64,000 bases of DNA from Clostridiales bacterium (GTDB taxonomy: Bacteria > Bacillota > Clostridia > Saccharofermentanales > DTU023), in the NCBI GenBank assembly GCA_004556925.1, contig SFFI01000006.1, positions 70,990-134,989 of the forward strand, in the 5' to 3' direction. The translations under genes and the position numbers were made by a program. Of the stretch, positions 7,581 through 16,169 are shown piece by piece. The stretch's first letter is position 1; every line of letters starts with the position of its first letter. The notes under the pieces are model-generated. The model was not told the DNA's origin, did not search any database, and saw only the letters and a program-made list of their open reading frames with translations.

Positions 7581-9071
7581 TTACTTTGCGCGGAAGTGCT
7601 GGTCGCGGCAGGCCTGGAGCTTAGCTTCCGTCCAGACAATTTGCCCCTTCTTTAGGCCCTGCTCGTAGTCGCGCAAAATAAAGCGGGACTGCTTCCAGAG
7701 CAGGATGAGGGCAATGATGTTAGGTAGGGCCATGAGGCCCATGAAAAGGTCAGCCAAGGTCCAAACTAGGTCACCTGGCACCAGGGTGCCCACCACCAGG
7801 AAGGCCAGGGAAATGACCCGGAAGAGGGAAACGGCAAGCCGTTTTTCTCCAAAGATGAACTTGACGTTAGACTCGGCAAAGAAGTACCAACCGACAATGG
7901 TGGTGAGGGCAAAGCAGGTTAAGGCCACAGAGAGAAAGCCTGCGCCAAAGTTGCCGAAGCCCGTTGCGAAGGCGTGCTGGGTCATGACCTCGGCTTGCAG
8001 GGTCATCTCCTGGGCAGGGATAGAGGCATCATAGGCCCCGGAAACCAGGTTGACCAGGACTGTGGAGAAGCAGATAAAGAAGGTGGAAATAAAGACCCCG
8101 ATCATGGCGGTAAAGCCCTGCTCGGCGGGGTGGTCTACTTCGGCCACGGCGTGGGAGTGGGGGGTGGACCCCATGCCGGCTTCATTGGAGAAGAGGCCCC
8201 GGGCCAGGCCAAAGCGGGCGGCCTCCCGCACCGTAATACCCAAGACTCCTCCGGCGATGGCTTCTGGGCTGAAGGCCCCTATGACCATGGCCTTGAGGGC
8301 AGTCCAAAGCATGCCTACATTCATAAAGACAATGACGAGAGAGCCGAAGATGTAGACAAAGGCCATCACGGGCACGACCTTCTCCGAGAAGGTGGCAATC
8401 CGGTCCATACCGCCAGCCAGGATCATACCGACAATGGCCAAGAGGGCGACCGTCAGCCAGGCGGAAGGGATGCCAAAGGCCTCGTTCATCGAGGTGACAA
8501 TGGCGTTGGACTGGACCATCACGCCCACCACACCCAGGCCAATAATGCAGAGGACAGCGAAGATCAAGGCCAGGGCCTTCGATTTTACGCCATGTTTGAT
8601 GTAGTAGGCTGGGCCACCCACCCGCTCGCCGTAGCGTTCCTCCCGGTAGACTTGGGAGAGGCTGGCCTCGGAAAAGATGGTGGTCATGCCAAAGAAGGCG
8701 GAGAGCAGCATCCAAAAGGCGGCACCAGGGCCACCTGCGGCGACCGCAGAGGCTACCCCTACCACATTACCTGTGCCGACCTGGGCGGCAATGGCGGTAG
8801 TCAGGGATTGGAAGGGGGTCATCGCCCCCGGCTTGGCTGGTTTTTTGGCCACGATATCCTGGACCATTTTACGTATAGTGGGGAAGAGGTGCCTCAGCTG
8901 GGGAAAGCCCAGGGCAATCGACAGGAAGATGCCGACACCGAAGAGGGCAAAGAGGAGGATATTATCCCAAATAAAATTCTTGACCAGTTCGAGAGATTTT
9001 AGGGCGTCCAAAAGCAGAATAGGCTGCTGGAGGCCCCAGACCAAGTGCGGGCACAAATTGAGAGTAAACAT
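7581..9071 (-). CDS. Alanine/glycine:cation symporter (AGCS family)
   Basis: The 496-residue protein has about 11 hydrophobic segments and the AGCS motifs TTAIAAQVGTGNVVGVA (GTGNVVG at 99-105), GGPGAAFWM, EAARFGLARGLFSNEAGMGS and HPAEQGF. Such carriers (AlsT, DagA) import alanine or glycine with sodium or protons. The start ATG at 9071 follows AGGAG. It is 18 bp downstream of the small membrane protein gene, so the two are probably co-transcribed. The N-terminal 25 residues before the first helix are longer than usual. Confidence 0.93.
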   Translation of the reverse strand: MFTLNLCPHLVWGLQQPILLLDALKSLELVKNFIWDNILLFALFGVGIFLSIALGFPQLRHLFPTIRKMVQDIVAKKPAKPGAMTPFQSLTTAIAAQVGTGNVVGVASAVAAGGPGAAFWMLLSAFFGMTTIFSEASLSQVYREERYGERVGGPAYYIKHGVKSKALALIFAVLCIIGLGVVGVMVQSNAIVTSMNEAFGIPSAWLTVALLAIVGMILAGGMDRIATFSEKVVPVMAFVYIFGSLVIVFMNVGMLWTALKAMVIGAFSPEAIAGGVLGITVREAARFGLARGLFSNEAGMGSTPHSHAVAEVDHPAEQGFTAMIGVFISTFFICFSTVLVNLVSGAYDASIPAQEMTLQAEVMTQHAFATGFGNFGAGFLSVALTCFALTTIVGWYFFAESNVKFIFGEKRLAVSLFRVISLAFLVVGTLVPGDLVWTLADLFMGLMALPNIIALILLWKQSRFILRDYEQGLKKGQIVWTEAKLQACRDQHFRAK

Positions 9072-9089
9072 ATGGCAGCTCCTGACTAA

Positions 9090-9659
9090 CTAGGCCTTAG
9101 CGTCTGGACCCAGGCCCAGGCTGGCCGCATCCTGGGCCAGGGGGTCTGGGACTTTTTTACCCATTTTGACCAGGACCAGGCGGGTGAGGAAAACGGCCAG
9201 AATAATGATGACCGACCTCACCAGGGCAGAAATCAAAAGGGTGGTGAGGGAGGTAGTCTCCCAGCTTTCATAGCTTAGGGCCAGGCGGACAAAGTACTCC
9301 AAGGCGTTACCGCCAAAGTCCGCTAGACTCAGGCTGATCACTAGGGGCATCCCGTAGACCTGGTCCTCGTGGACCACAACAAAGTGATAAACCAGGACGT
9401 AGCCTAAATAGAAAAAGACCTCCAGGAAGTAGGAGAGGACATCCATCTCCAGGCCTGCAAGAGAGGCCGCCAGCACCCGCATGAGGCAAACGGCAAAGCC
9501 TGTGACCAGGCCCATAGGGAGAGGCCTCAATTTCTTATTGAGCATGAGCCCCGTGATTAGTACGACAATTCCCGCAGTTACCCTGAAGTCACTAGCGCCT
9601 ACCTGGATACTCAGGAGCGAAGCCAGGGCAGAGAGCAGGACGATTAAAAAAGTCATCAT
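9090..9659 (-). CDS. Six-helix integral membrane protein of unknown function
   Basis: The 189-residue protein is almost entirely membrane-embedded: about six hydrophobic segments (for example TFLIVLLSALASLLSI, VTAGIVVLITGLML, FLEVFFYLGYVLVYHFVVV, VIIILAVFLTRLVLV) and a short polar tail. Its pattern resembles N-terminal membrane sensor domains found fused to histidine kinases in some Bacillota, but no kinase part follows; it ends with its own stop before the symporter. It may be a stand-alone version or a remnant. GGAAGG precedes the start. Co-transcription with the symporter is likely. Confidence 0.6.
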   Translation of the reverse strand: MMTFLIVLLSALASLLSIQVGASDFRVTAGIVVLITGLMLNKKLRPLPMGLVTGFAVCLMRVLAASLAGLEMDVLSYFLEVFFYLGYVLVYHFVVVHEDQVYGMPLVISLSLADFGGNALEYFVRLALSYESWETTSLTTLLISALVRSVIIILAVFLTRLVLVKMGKKVPDPLAQDAASLGLGPDAKA

Positions 9660-9748
9660 GGGATATCCCTTCCTTTCGCTGCTTTATTAGATGACCTAAT
9701 TTTAACAGTCTCGAGGCCGGGCGAAAAGTTATCGACCAAAATCACAAT

Positions 9749-9775
9749 CTGACAGCACGTTTTTTCGATTACAAT
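9749..9775 (+). promoter_or_regulatory. Promoter predicted to give a leaderless mRNA
   Basis: CTGACA (9749-9754) and TACAAT (9770-9775) lie only 15 bp apart (16 if TCTGAC is used). The -10 box ends six bases before the ATG at 9782, so transcription would start at or next to the start codon. No convincing ribosome binding site is present between them. Confidence 0.5.
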
Positions 9776-9781
9776 AGGACC

Positions 9782-11005
9782 ATGCAAAGGGAATACAAAA
9801 TTGTTATACCAGTCCTCATGGGCCTAGAATCCTGTGCGGGCGACGAGTTACTGGCCTTAGGCTTTGCCCCGGACCGGATCCACAAGGAGGATGCCCGGGT
9901 CCTTTTGGACCTGGACCAGGACCTGGCCTCTGTCAGCCGGGCCGTGGCCTTGTGTAATGTCCAGTTGCGGACGGCGGAGAGGGTGGAGCTGGAGGTCTGC
10001 CGCTTTCAGGCAAAAGATTTCGACAGCCTCTTTGACCAGGCCCAAGACTTGGCCTGGGAAGATTATATCGAGCCCCGGGCCGCCATTACGGTCAAGGGCT
10101 ATTCCCGCAAGTCTCAACTTTTCGCCCCATCCGCCATCCAGTCGACTCTCAAAAAGGCCATAATCCTCCGCCTGCAAAAGGCTCGAGGGCTCAAGCCGGG
10201 TTCTCAATTGCCGGAAGACCGGAATTTCCGCGACCGGCGGGTTAACTACAGTATCATGCGGGATGAGGTTAGCTTACGGATAGACACATCAGGTGCTGGC
10301 CTCCATAAGAGGGCCTACCGCCTGGCCCACACGGCGGCCCCCATCAAGGAAACCCTGGCAGCCGGCCTGATCATGCTCAGCCGCTTTACCCCCTTCTCTG
10401 GGGAAATGCTCTACGACCCCACTGCCGGGTCGGGGACTTTTGTCATAGAAGCGGCCCTCATGGCGGCCAATATTGCTCCCGGGGCCCGGCGGACCTTTAG
10501 CGGCGAAGCTTGGGCCTTCCTGGATTCGTCTGCTTTTGCCGAGGCCAAGGAGTCGGCCATCGCCCAGGAAGATCCAGACCCCTTCGGCGAAATCTTCCTG
10601 GCGGGCAGTGACCTAGACCCCCAGGCCGTGAAGATTGCCCGGGAGAATGCCAAGCGGGCAGGGGTGGCCCAGCTGGTAAATTTCCAGCAGAAAGACCTCT
10701 TTGACCTGCGGGCCGACCAGCTGAAGGCGGACTTTGGCCAAGACCGGGTCTTATGCATTTCCAACCCACCTTATGGGGAGCGCCTGGCCGACTCCGCCAT
10801 GGCCCAAAAGCTCCACCAGGGCCTGGGCAAGCTGGCCTTTTACCCTGATAGCAACTTTACCCGGCCCGGCTGCCGCCTAACCGTGATTACCCCTGGTGAT
10901 TTTGAGACTGACACCGGCCACAAGGCGGACAAGCGCCGCAAGCTCTACAACGGCATGATCCCCTGTACCATGTACCACTACTTCCGCGAGAAATATCTAG
11001 AATAA
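9782..11005 (+). CDS. THUMP-domain class I SAM-dependent RNA methyltransferase (YpsC/RlmL-N type)
   Basis: The 407-residue protein matches the YpsC family. An N-terminal ferredoxin-like and THUMP RNA-binding region (about 1-165) precedes a Rossmann methyltransferase with SAM motif DPTAGSGTF (about 213-221) and the catalytic NPPYGERL motif (about 327-334). Family members add m2G to 23S rRNA in E. coli (the N-terminal half of RlmL); the Gram-positive orthologue is assumed to modify rRNA as well. The ATG at 9782 appears to coincide with the transcription start. Confidence 0.9.
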   Translation: MQREYKIVIPVLMGLESCAGDELLALGFAPDRIHKEDARVLLDLDQDLASVSRAVALCNVQLRTAERVELEVCRFQAKDFDSLFDQAQDLAWEDYIEPRAAITVKGYSRKSQLFAPSAIQSTLKKAIILRLQKARGLKPGSQLPEDRNFRDRRVNYSIMRDEVSLRIDTSGAGLHKRAYRLAHTAAPIKETLAAGLIMLSRFTPFSGEMLYDPTAGSGTFVIEAALMAANIAPGARRTFSGEAWAFLDSSAFAEAKESAIAQEDPDPFGEIFLAGSDLDPQAVKIARENAKRAGVAQLVNFQQKDLFDLRADQLKADFGQDRVLCISNPPYGERLADSAMAQKLHQGLGKLAFYPDSNFTRPGCRLTVITPGDFETDTGHKADKRRKLYNGMIPCTMYHYFREKYLE

Positions 11006-11131
11006 AAGAGAGGGCAGAAAAGCGAGGGCAGCAGAGAATTGCTCTCTGTATAAGCCTTATGCCTTTAAGGCGTAAAAGCGTGCTTTCCCAGAACACTGTC
11101 GAGAAGCACGGTCTAGAAACTGAGGTGTGAA
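11006..11131 (+). other. Structured leader before adenine deaminase
   Basis: Three consecutive hairpins can be drawn: AGAG-loop-CTCT near 11034-11047, TTATGCCTT/AAGGCGTAA near 11057-11075, and CGTGCTT/AAGCACG near 11079-11110, followed by GAGGTG and the ATG. It does not contain the conserved junction bases of purine riboswitches. It may end the methyltransferase transcript or control ade. Confidence 0.4.
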
Positions 11132-12979
11132 ATGACTCAAGAATCCCTAGCCCAATTGATTGAGGTGGCCGCTGGCCGCCAGCCTGCCGACCTGGTCATC
11201 AAGAACTGCCAGCTGGTCGATGTGGGCCTGGGCAAAATTTATCCAAGCGCTATCGCGATCAGCCAGGGTCTTATCGCCGGGATAGGCCCGGATTATGAAG
11301 GCAAGGAAAGCCTGGATGCCCAGGGTCTTTTTGCCCTGCCTGGTCTCATTGATGCCCATATTCATATTGAATCCTCCTATCTCAGCCCGGAGGAATTTGC
11401 CCGCCTGGTCGTTCCCCGGGGGACTACCAGCGTGATTGCGGATCCCCACGAAATTGTTAATGTGGCAGGCTTGGCAGGCTTGCGTTACATGCAAGAAGCC
11501 GCAGCCCAAACCCCGCTGAAGATTGAATATATGGTCCCATCCTGCGTGCCGGCGACTGGCTTTGAAAATGCGGGAGCGAATCTGAAGGCCTCTGATCTGG
11601 AGGCCCCCCTGGCTGATCCTCAGAATTTGGGCTTGGCCGAACTCATGAATGCCCCCGGTGTGGTTTATACGGACCCGGAGGTCCTGGCCAAGGTCCTCAT
11701 GGCGAAAAAATATGACAAGCCTATCGACGGCCACAGCCCCGGCCTCAAGGGCAAGGACCTCAGCGCCTATGCCGCCGCGGGCGTGATGACCGATCATGAA
11801 TGTTCCAGCCTGGAAGAAATGCAGGACCGCCTGGCCCGGGGCATGTATGTCCTCCTCCGCCAGGGTTCCTCTTGCCATGACCTAGCTCGCCTCCTGCCCG
11901 GGGTTACTCCCTATAACGCCTCCCGCTGCCTGCTCTGCTCAGACGACCGCCATGCCTCCACCATGCTGGAGATCGGCCACCTTAATGAACACCTGCAGAT
12001 GTGTGTCGCCTACGGCCTCCACCCCATTACGGCTGTCCAAATGGCCTCCCTCAACACCGCCCAGGCCTACAATCTCCGGGACCGCGGGGGCCTCTTCCCC
12101 GGCCGGGCCGCCGACCTGGTCCTGGTCCGCGACCTCCAAGCCTTTGAGGCCCAATACGTTTATATCAATGGCCAGCTCGTGGCCCAAGAGGGGGTCTACC
12201 TGCCCCCCATCCAGAAGGCCGACGCCTCAGCCGTACGGGCCAGCTTCCATGTCCGGGACTTCTCTGCCGACCGCCTGAAATTCCAGGTCCAGACAAGATG
12301 CTCGTCAGAGAATCAAGCTCAGTCTGGTCAGGTCTCGCAAGTCACTTATGCCTCTCCAGTCTCGACATCTGCTTGCGCTGGTCAAGCAGAGTGTGGGCCA
12401 AAGGCTCGTCAGCTCCGGGTTATTCAGGTTCTTCCTGGCGGTGTCGTCACTGGGTCAGGCCAGGCCTGCCTGGATTTGACACCCGAAGGTGATGTCATTT
12501 TGCCCCCAGACCAAGACATCGTTCGCTTAGCTGTGGTGGAGCGGCACCACAACACCGGCAATATCGGCCTCGGCCTCCTGGGCAACTATGGCCTGGGTTG
12601 CGGGGCTATTGCCAGCTCCATCGCCCATGATTCTCACAATATTGTGGTTGCTGGCCGGGATATCCATGATATGGCCCTGGCTGTTGAAGAGCTGCAAAAG
12701 CAGGAAGGCGGCGCCATTACCGTCAAGGACGGCCAGGTCTTGGACCGCCTCCCCCTACCCCTCGGCGGCCTCATGTCCGACCAAGCCGGCGAAGAAGTCG
12801 CCCGCGCCCTCGCCCAGCTCAATGCCCGGGCCCACAGCGATCTGGGCGTCAACCCCGCCATAGACCCGGTCATGACCCTCTCTTTCATGTCCCTTTTGGT
12901 CATACCGGAACTCAAACTCTTTGACCTGGGCCTTTTTGACGTCAAGGAATTTTCCTTAGTGCCTATTGAGTTGGACTAA
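11132..12979 (+). CDS. ade: Adenine deaminase
   Basis: The 615-residue amidohydrolase converts adenine to hypoxanthine and ammonia for purine salvage. The metal-binding motif DAHIHIESS (74-82), PHEIVNVAG and the downstream DGHSPGLKG and CSDDRH segments are all typical of the Ade family. The C-terminal part (GNIGLGLLGNYGLGCGAIASSIAHDSHN) carries the family's characteristic second domain. It is slightly longer than usual because of a Ser/Gln/Cys-rich insertion at about residues 388-430 with no counterpart I know. The start follows GAGGTG. The 3' end overlaps the convergent ABC ATPase gene by four bases. Confidence 0.95.
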   Translation: MTQESLAQLIEVAAGRQPADLVIKNCQLVDVGLGKIYPSAIAISQGLIAGIGPDYEGKESLDAQGLFALPGLIDAHIHIESSYLSPEEFARLVVPRGTTSVIADPHEIVNVAGLAGLRYMQEAAAQTPLKIEYMVPSCVPATGFENAGANLKASDLEAPLADPQNLGLAELMNAPGVVYTDPEVLAKVLMAKKYDKPIDGHSPGLKGKDLSAYAAAGVMTDHECSSLEEMQDRLARGMYVLLRQGSSCHDLARLLPGVTPYNASRCLLCSDDRHASTMLEIGHLNEHLQMCVAYGLHPITAVQMASLNTAQAYNLRDRGGLFPGRAADLVLVRDLQAFEAQYVYINGQLVAQEGVYLPPIQKADASAVRASFHVRDFSADRLKFQVQTRCSSENQAQSGQVSQVTYASPVSTSACAGQAECGPKARQLRVIQVLPGGVVTGSGQACLDLTPEGDVILPPDQDIVRLAVVERHHNTGNIGLGLLGNYGLGCGAIASSIAHDSHNIVVAGRDIHDMALAVEELQKQEGGAITVKDGQVLDRLPLPLGGLMSDQAGEEVARALAQLNARAHSDLGVNPAIDPVMTLSFMSLLVIPELKLFDLGLFDVKEFSLVPIELD

Positions 12980-13842
12980 GCTTGGGGAGATAAAAGTTCG
13001 AGGTAAAGATCATCTAGGCCTGCGGGTACACGTTGGGTAGCTGCACTAGGCGTGAGCGTGTGAGAAATGACACGACAGAGTTTTTGCCCGTGCTGGTAGG
13101 ACACGTTGACTAACTTAAGCTGGGGATCCTCTTTGCGGAGGTCCTCGGCACTAAGAGAAGAGATGAAGCAAGGGCAGGCTGACAGGAGGTCACTTTGGTC
13201 TCCCTGTGCTTTTATCCTGCCTTTTTCCATGAAAACTAACTCCTGCGCGATAAATTCCAAGTCCGAAACAATATGGGTGGCCAGAAGGGTGATGGTATGT
13301 GCTGGGAGCTGAATAAGGGCCTCCCGCAGACTGGCGCGTTCAATGGGGTCAAGACCGGCTGTGGGTTCATCCAAAATCAGGACCAGCGGATCATTAAGCA
13401 GGGCAGCCGCCAATAAAAGACGCTGACGCATACCTCCGGATAAGTCTTCACAATATTTCTTCTGCTGATCCTGTAGATGAAATTGCTCAAGTAAAATGGG
13501 AATGCGGTTATGGGCAGTCTTATACGGCAATTCCTTTAATACCGAGATATACTCCAAAAATTGGTGTACTCTTAGACCGCGATAGGCCTCTTGCTGCTGG
13601 GGCATATAACCGAGTAGGCGACGATAGCCTGCATCCATGTCGAAAATATCTCGATCATCGAGGTAGACAGCACCAAAAGAGGGCTGGAGGAGACTAGCCA
13701 GGATGTTTAAGAGGGTAGACTTTCCCGCGCCGTTATTGCCCATGATCCCGGTGATGCCCGGATGAAATTCCATGCTGATTTCGTCCAAGGCGGTTACGTT
13801 TCCATAATATTTGCTTAAATTTAGAATCTTTAGTCTAGCCAT
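12976..13842 (-). CDS. ABC transporter ATPase of the secreted-protein/ABC-2 operon
   Basis: The 288-residue ATPase has Walker A GNNGAGKS (35-42), signature LSGGMRQR, Walker B LVLILDEPTAGLD and an H-loop histidine (LLATHIVSD). It fits the group that pairs with ABC-2 permeases (antibiotic, bacteriocin or lantibiotic exporters). The ATG lies within the last codons of the permease gene (8-bp overlap), so it is translationally coupled. After the H-loop about 90 residues form a poorly conserved tail. It probably powers the permease encoded just upstream. Confidence 0.88.
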   Translation of the reverse strand: MARLKILNLSKYYGNVTALDEISMEFHPGITGIMGNNGAGKSTLLNILASLLQPSFGAVYLDDRDIFDMDAGYRRLLGYMPQQQEAYRGLRVHQFLEYISVLKELPYKTAHNRIPILLEQFHLQDQQKKYCEDLSGGMRQRLLLAAALLNDPLVLILDEPTAGLDPIERASLREALIQLPAHTITLLATHIVSDLEFIAQELVFMEKGRIKAQGDQSDLLSACPCFISSLSAEDLRKEDPQLKLVNVSYQHGQKLCRVISHTLTPSAATQRVPAGLDDLYLELLSPQA

Positions 13843-16105
13843 ATTTTCGTCGGAGTTTTAGTCCTCCCTCCCTCCAGGAAGTGATAAGCCACAGGCGCAA
13901 GCTTACAGCGATTATGCTGAGGGACATCACCTGCAAAAAGGACCTTAGCGGGTATGCCAGCCCAGCACCGCATAGCAAAGAGAAAACAGAAATATGTACG
14001 GCTCCAGCACGGTAGAGCAGCAGAGGGGAAAGCACGAGACAAAAGCCCAGGGCTAAACTCATGAGCCGGTTGCTTTGGAAAAAGGATAGGAGCAGGGAGA
14101 GTGCCAAGCAATAGCAGATGAGGCAAGAAAAAAATGCCTGCAAGAGATAGGCGGCAGCCACAGAGATGGGTAGGATCAGGTCCGGAGAAATGTTAATGAG
14201 ATGGGGGGCTAGGCTAGGCAGGGGATAGAAGCGCCACAGTTTATAGAACCGAGAGCTATATGCAACCAGATGAAAGAACAGAATAAAGAGGACCGATAGT
14301 TTTATTTTTTTGCGTATCAGATCGTCACGGCCACCACTTAAAGCGCGCACCATAGCCAAGGAAGAAGGCTCGAAATCTGGTGCGAAGGCGATAAAGAGCA
14401 ACAATACAAGCGCAGATGCATAGATCACATAGTCCTGGGCTTGCAGTGAGCTGGCTTCTAACCCTAAAAGCAGTTGATAAGGCTTTTCTGCCAATAAATA
14501 GTCTCCCCCTCTGGCTTTAATTTCTCGATACTTTTCTAGGAGGGGATAAAAGTCAGGAGAGGGCAGACTTTGATTCTGCAAGTCCTCAAGTTCTTGGAAG
14601 AGAGCGGCTTGGTCTGCCAAACTAAGATCGTTCTGACCTGGTTGGTCTGTTGTTTCGGCTAGGTCTGCTCCCTTTTCCTCCTCTATTTTCTCTGTATCCT
14701 CGACATTGCTATCTGCCGGCGCAGATCGCAATTTTTGCCTGAGGGCCTCAATTTCCTCAGCCTTGCTGGCATAGGCCTGGTCTATGGCCTCCAGGTTAGC
14801 GGCTGTCTCGCCCTCTAAGTGTCCGCCATAAGTCATATAAAGTGCCTCCAGCCTTTTTTCCTGCGGTGCAGGTATCCGCTTGTAGGAAAAGGTGCGGTAA
14901 GCAAAGACCATTAAGAACAAAGCCAAGAAAAGCAAGACGGGCGCAGACCGCATCACTTTACGCCCCTCGCCCAGGCGGAGGTGGTTTTTCATGGCCAGTT
15001 GGCCTCCTGGCGGAGATTTTGCCTTAGGGCTTTTGTCCTGTTTCCCTGTAGCTTGCGTTTGCTTTCGCTTCGAGGGCGGTCGTGACAAGAGCATTTTCAG
15101 ATAACCGGGGTTTTTTTGCTCGTAAGAGCGGAAAATTCCCCGGAGCAAGAGGAGATCTAACAGGAGCCAGAAACTCATAGCAAGATATTCTGCCTGAAGA
15201 ACGCGTCCTCCCCAGGTTAAGCGGATATTTTGCGGCAACTCTGCAAAAAATTGTAAGACCCAGGCGGGGTTAAAAATACGCCAGAATACATAGCGTGAAT
15301 TCAGAGGAATGCTACGCTGAAGGGCATAGGCACCCAGGAGGGATAGCAGCATGATAAAGGCTGACCATAAAAAGTTCTCCGCAAAGATAGATAAAAAGGT
15401 GATACTTAAGGCCAAACCTAAAGCCGCCAGGTATCTGCTGGCAAAGAGCAAGGCCCATAAACCACTCATGTTTAGATGACGGTCCAAGTCTTGCAAGGCG
15501 GGCAGGGCCTGCGCCGGAGCATTGTTGAGAGGACCTCGCATGATTGTCTCTACGAGATAGGGCAACGCATAGACCAAGCAACTTAGGCCCAGCAACAAGA
15601 AAGTCAAGAGCCCTAAACGAATGGCAAAGCGTTTTAGCGGACGATAAGCACAGCTTTTGACCAAGGCAAAGTATCCGTTTTGTCTTTCCCGTAGCAAGAG
15701 GCGGTCACACAGGAAGCAAGCCATAATAACTTGCACGAAAAAGGGAAAGGGACTGGTTAAAATTCCTGACCAGCGGTAGTCAGGACATATTTCTGAAATA
15801 TTTGTAATTAAGGCTTGATAGGCCTCGGCTTCTGCTTGGAGGCGCACTTGTTCATGGCCTAGATCCTTAAAAAGGACACTATTACCTTTAGCCTCTGCTT
15901 GCTGCCGCTGTTTGGCCCATTGGGCGGGGAGTTCTGCGTAATGCTGACAGAGTTCAGGGTCTACCTGGGAATCGACACGCCCCGCCTTATCCTGAGGCGT
16001 GAGGTAGATAAACTCCGTTAACAGCCAGGAGGCCAGCATAAGAGCCAGGGCACACAGCAATAGCGTACACTTCTTACCCAGCTTTATCCATTCAAGACGC
16101 AACAT
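13835..16105 (-). CDS. Double-length ABC-2-type permease
   Basis: The 756-residue membrane protein appears to be two ABC-2-type permease halves in tandem. Each half starts with one helix (WIKLGKKCTLLLCALALMLASWLL near the N-terminus; APVLLFLALFLMVFAYRTF near 385), followed by a large extracytoplasmic loop rich in Q, E and A. A block of about five helices completes each half. A basic linker (RPPSKRKQTQATGKQDKSPKAKS) joins them. ABC-2 permeases usually work as dimers of single halves, so this fusion could act with two ATPase copies. Lack of close matches in memory and the operon with a small secreted protein suggest peptide export or immunity. Confidence 0.7.
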   Translation of the reverse strand: MLRLEWIKLGKKCTLLLCALALMLASWLLTEFIYLTPQDKAGRVDSQVDPELCQHYAELPAQWAKQRQQAEAKGNSVLFKDLGHEQVRLQAEAEAYQALITNISEICPDYRWSGILTSPFPFFVQVIMACFLCDRLLLRERQNGYFALVKSCAYRPLKRFAIRLGLLTFLLLGLSCLVYALPYLVETIMRGPLNNAPAQALPALQDLDRHLNMSGLWALLFASRYLAALGLALSITFLSIFAENFLWSAFIMLLSLLGAYALQRSIPLNSRYVFWRIFNPAWVLQFFAELPQNIRLTWGGRVLQAEYLAMSFWLLLDLLLLRGIFRSYEQKNPGYLKMLLSRPPSKRKQTQATGKQDKSPKAKSPPGGQLAMKNHLRLGEGRKVMRSAPVLLFLALFLMVFAYRTFSYKRIPAPQEKRLEALYMTYGGHLEGETAANLEAIDQAYASKAEEIEALRQKLRSAPADSNVEDTEKIEEEKGADLAETTDQPGQNDLSLADQAALFQELEDLQNQSLPSPDFYPLLEKYREIKARGGDYLLAEKPYQLLLGLEASSLQAQDYVIYASALVLLLFIAFAPDFEPSSLAMVRALSGGRDDLIRKKIKLSVLFILFFHLVAYSSRFYKLWRFYPLPSLAPHLINISPDLILPISVAAAYLLQAFFSCLICYCLALSLLLSFFQSNRLMSLALGFCLVLSPLLLYRAGAVHISVFSLLCGAGLAYPLRSFLQVMSLSIIAVSLRLWLITSWREGGLKLRRKYG

Positions 16106-16169
16106 TGTGAAAACCCGCTCAAATCATCAGCCCGCTCCTTTTGAGCCTTTCTGGCCTTGGTCCAAAATC

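Noticed and set aside
7974..9002. Plus-strand frame of 342 codons opposite the symporter gene
   Set aside because: It is a mirror of a highly biased GC-rich gene; the translation is low-complexity (Gly/His/Asp-rich) and the minus strand encodes a clear AGCS protein.
11006..11131. Purine riboswitch upstream of ade
   Set aside because: The conserved purine-riboswitch junction bases and loop pairs are not found; only generic hairpins are seen.
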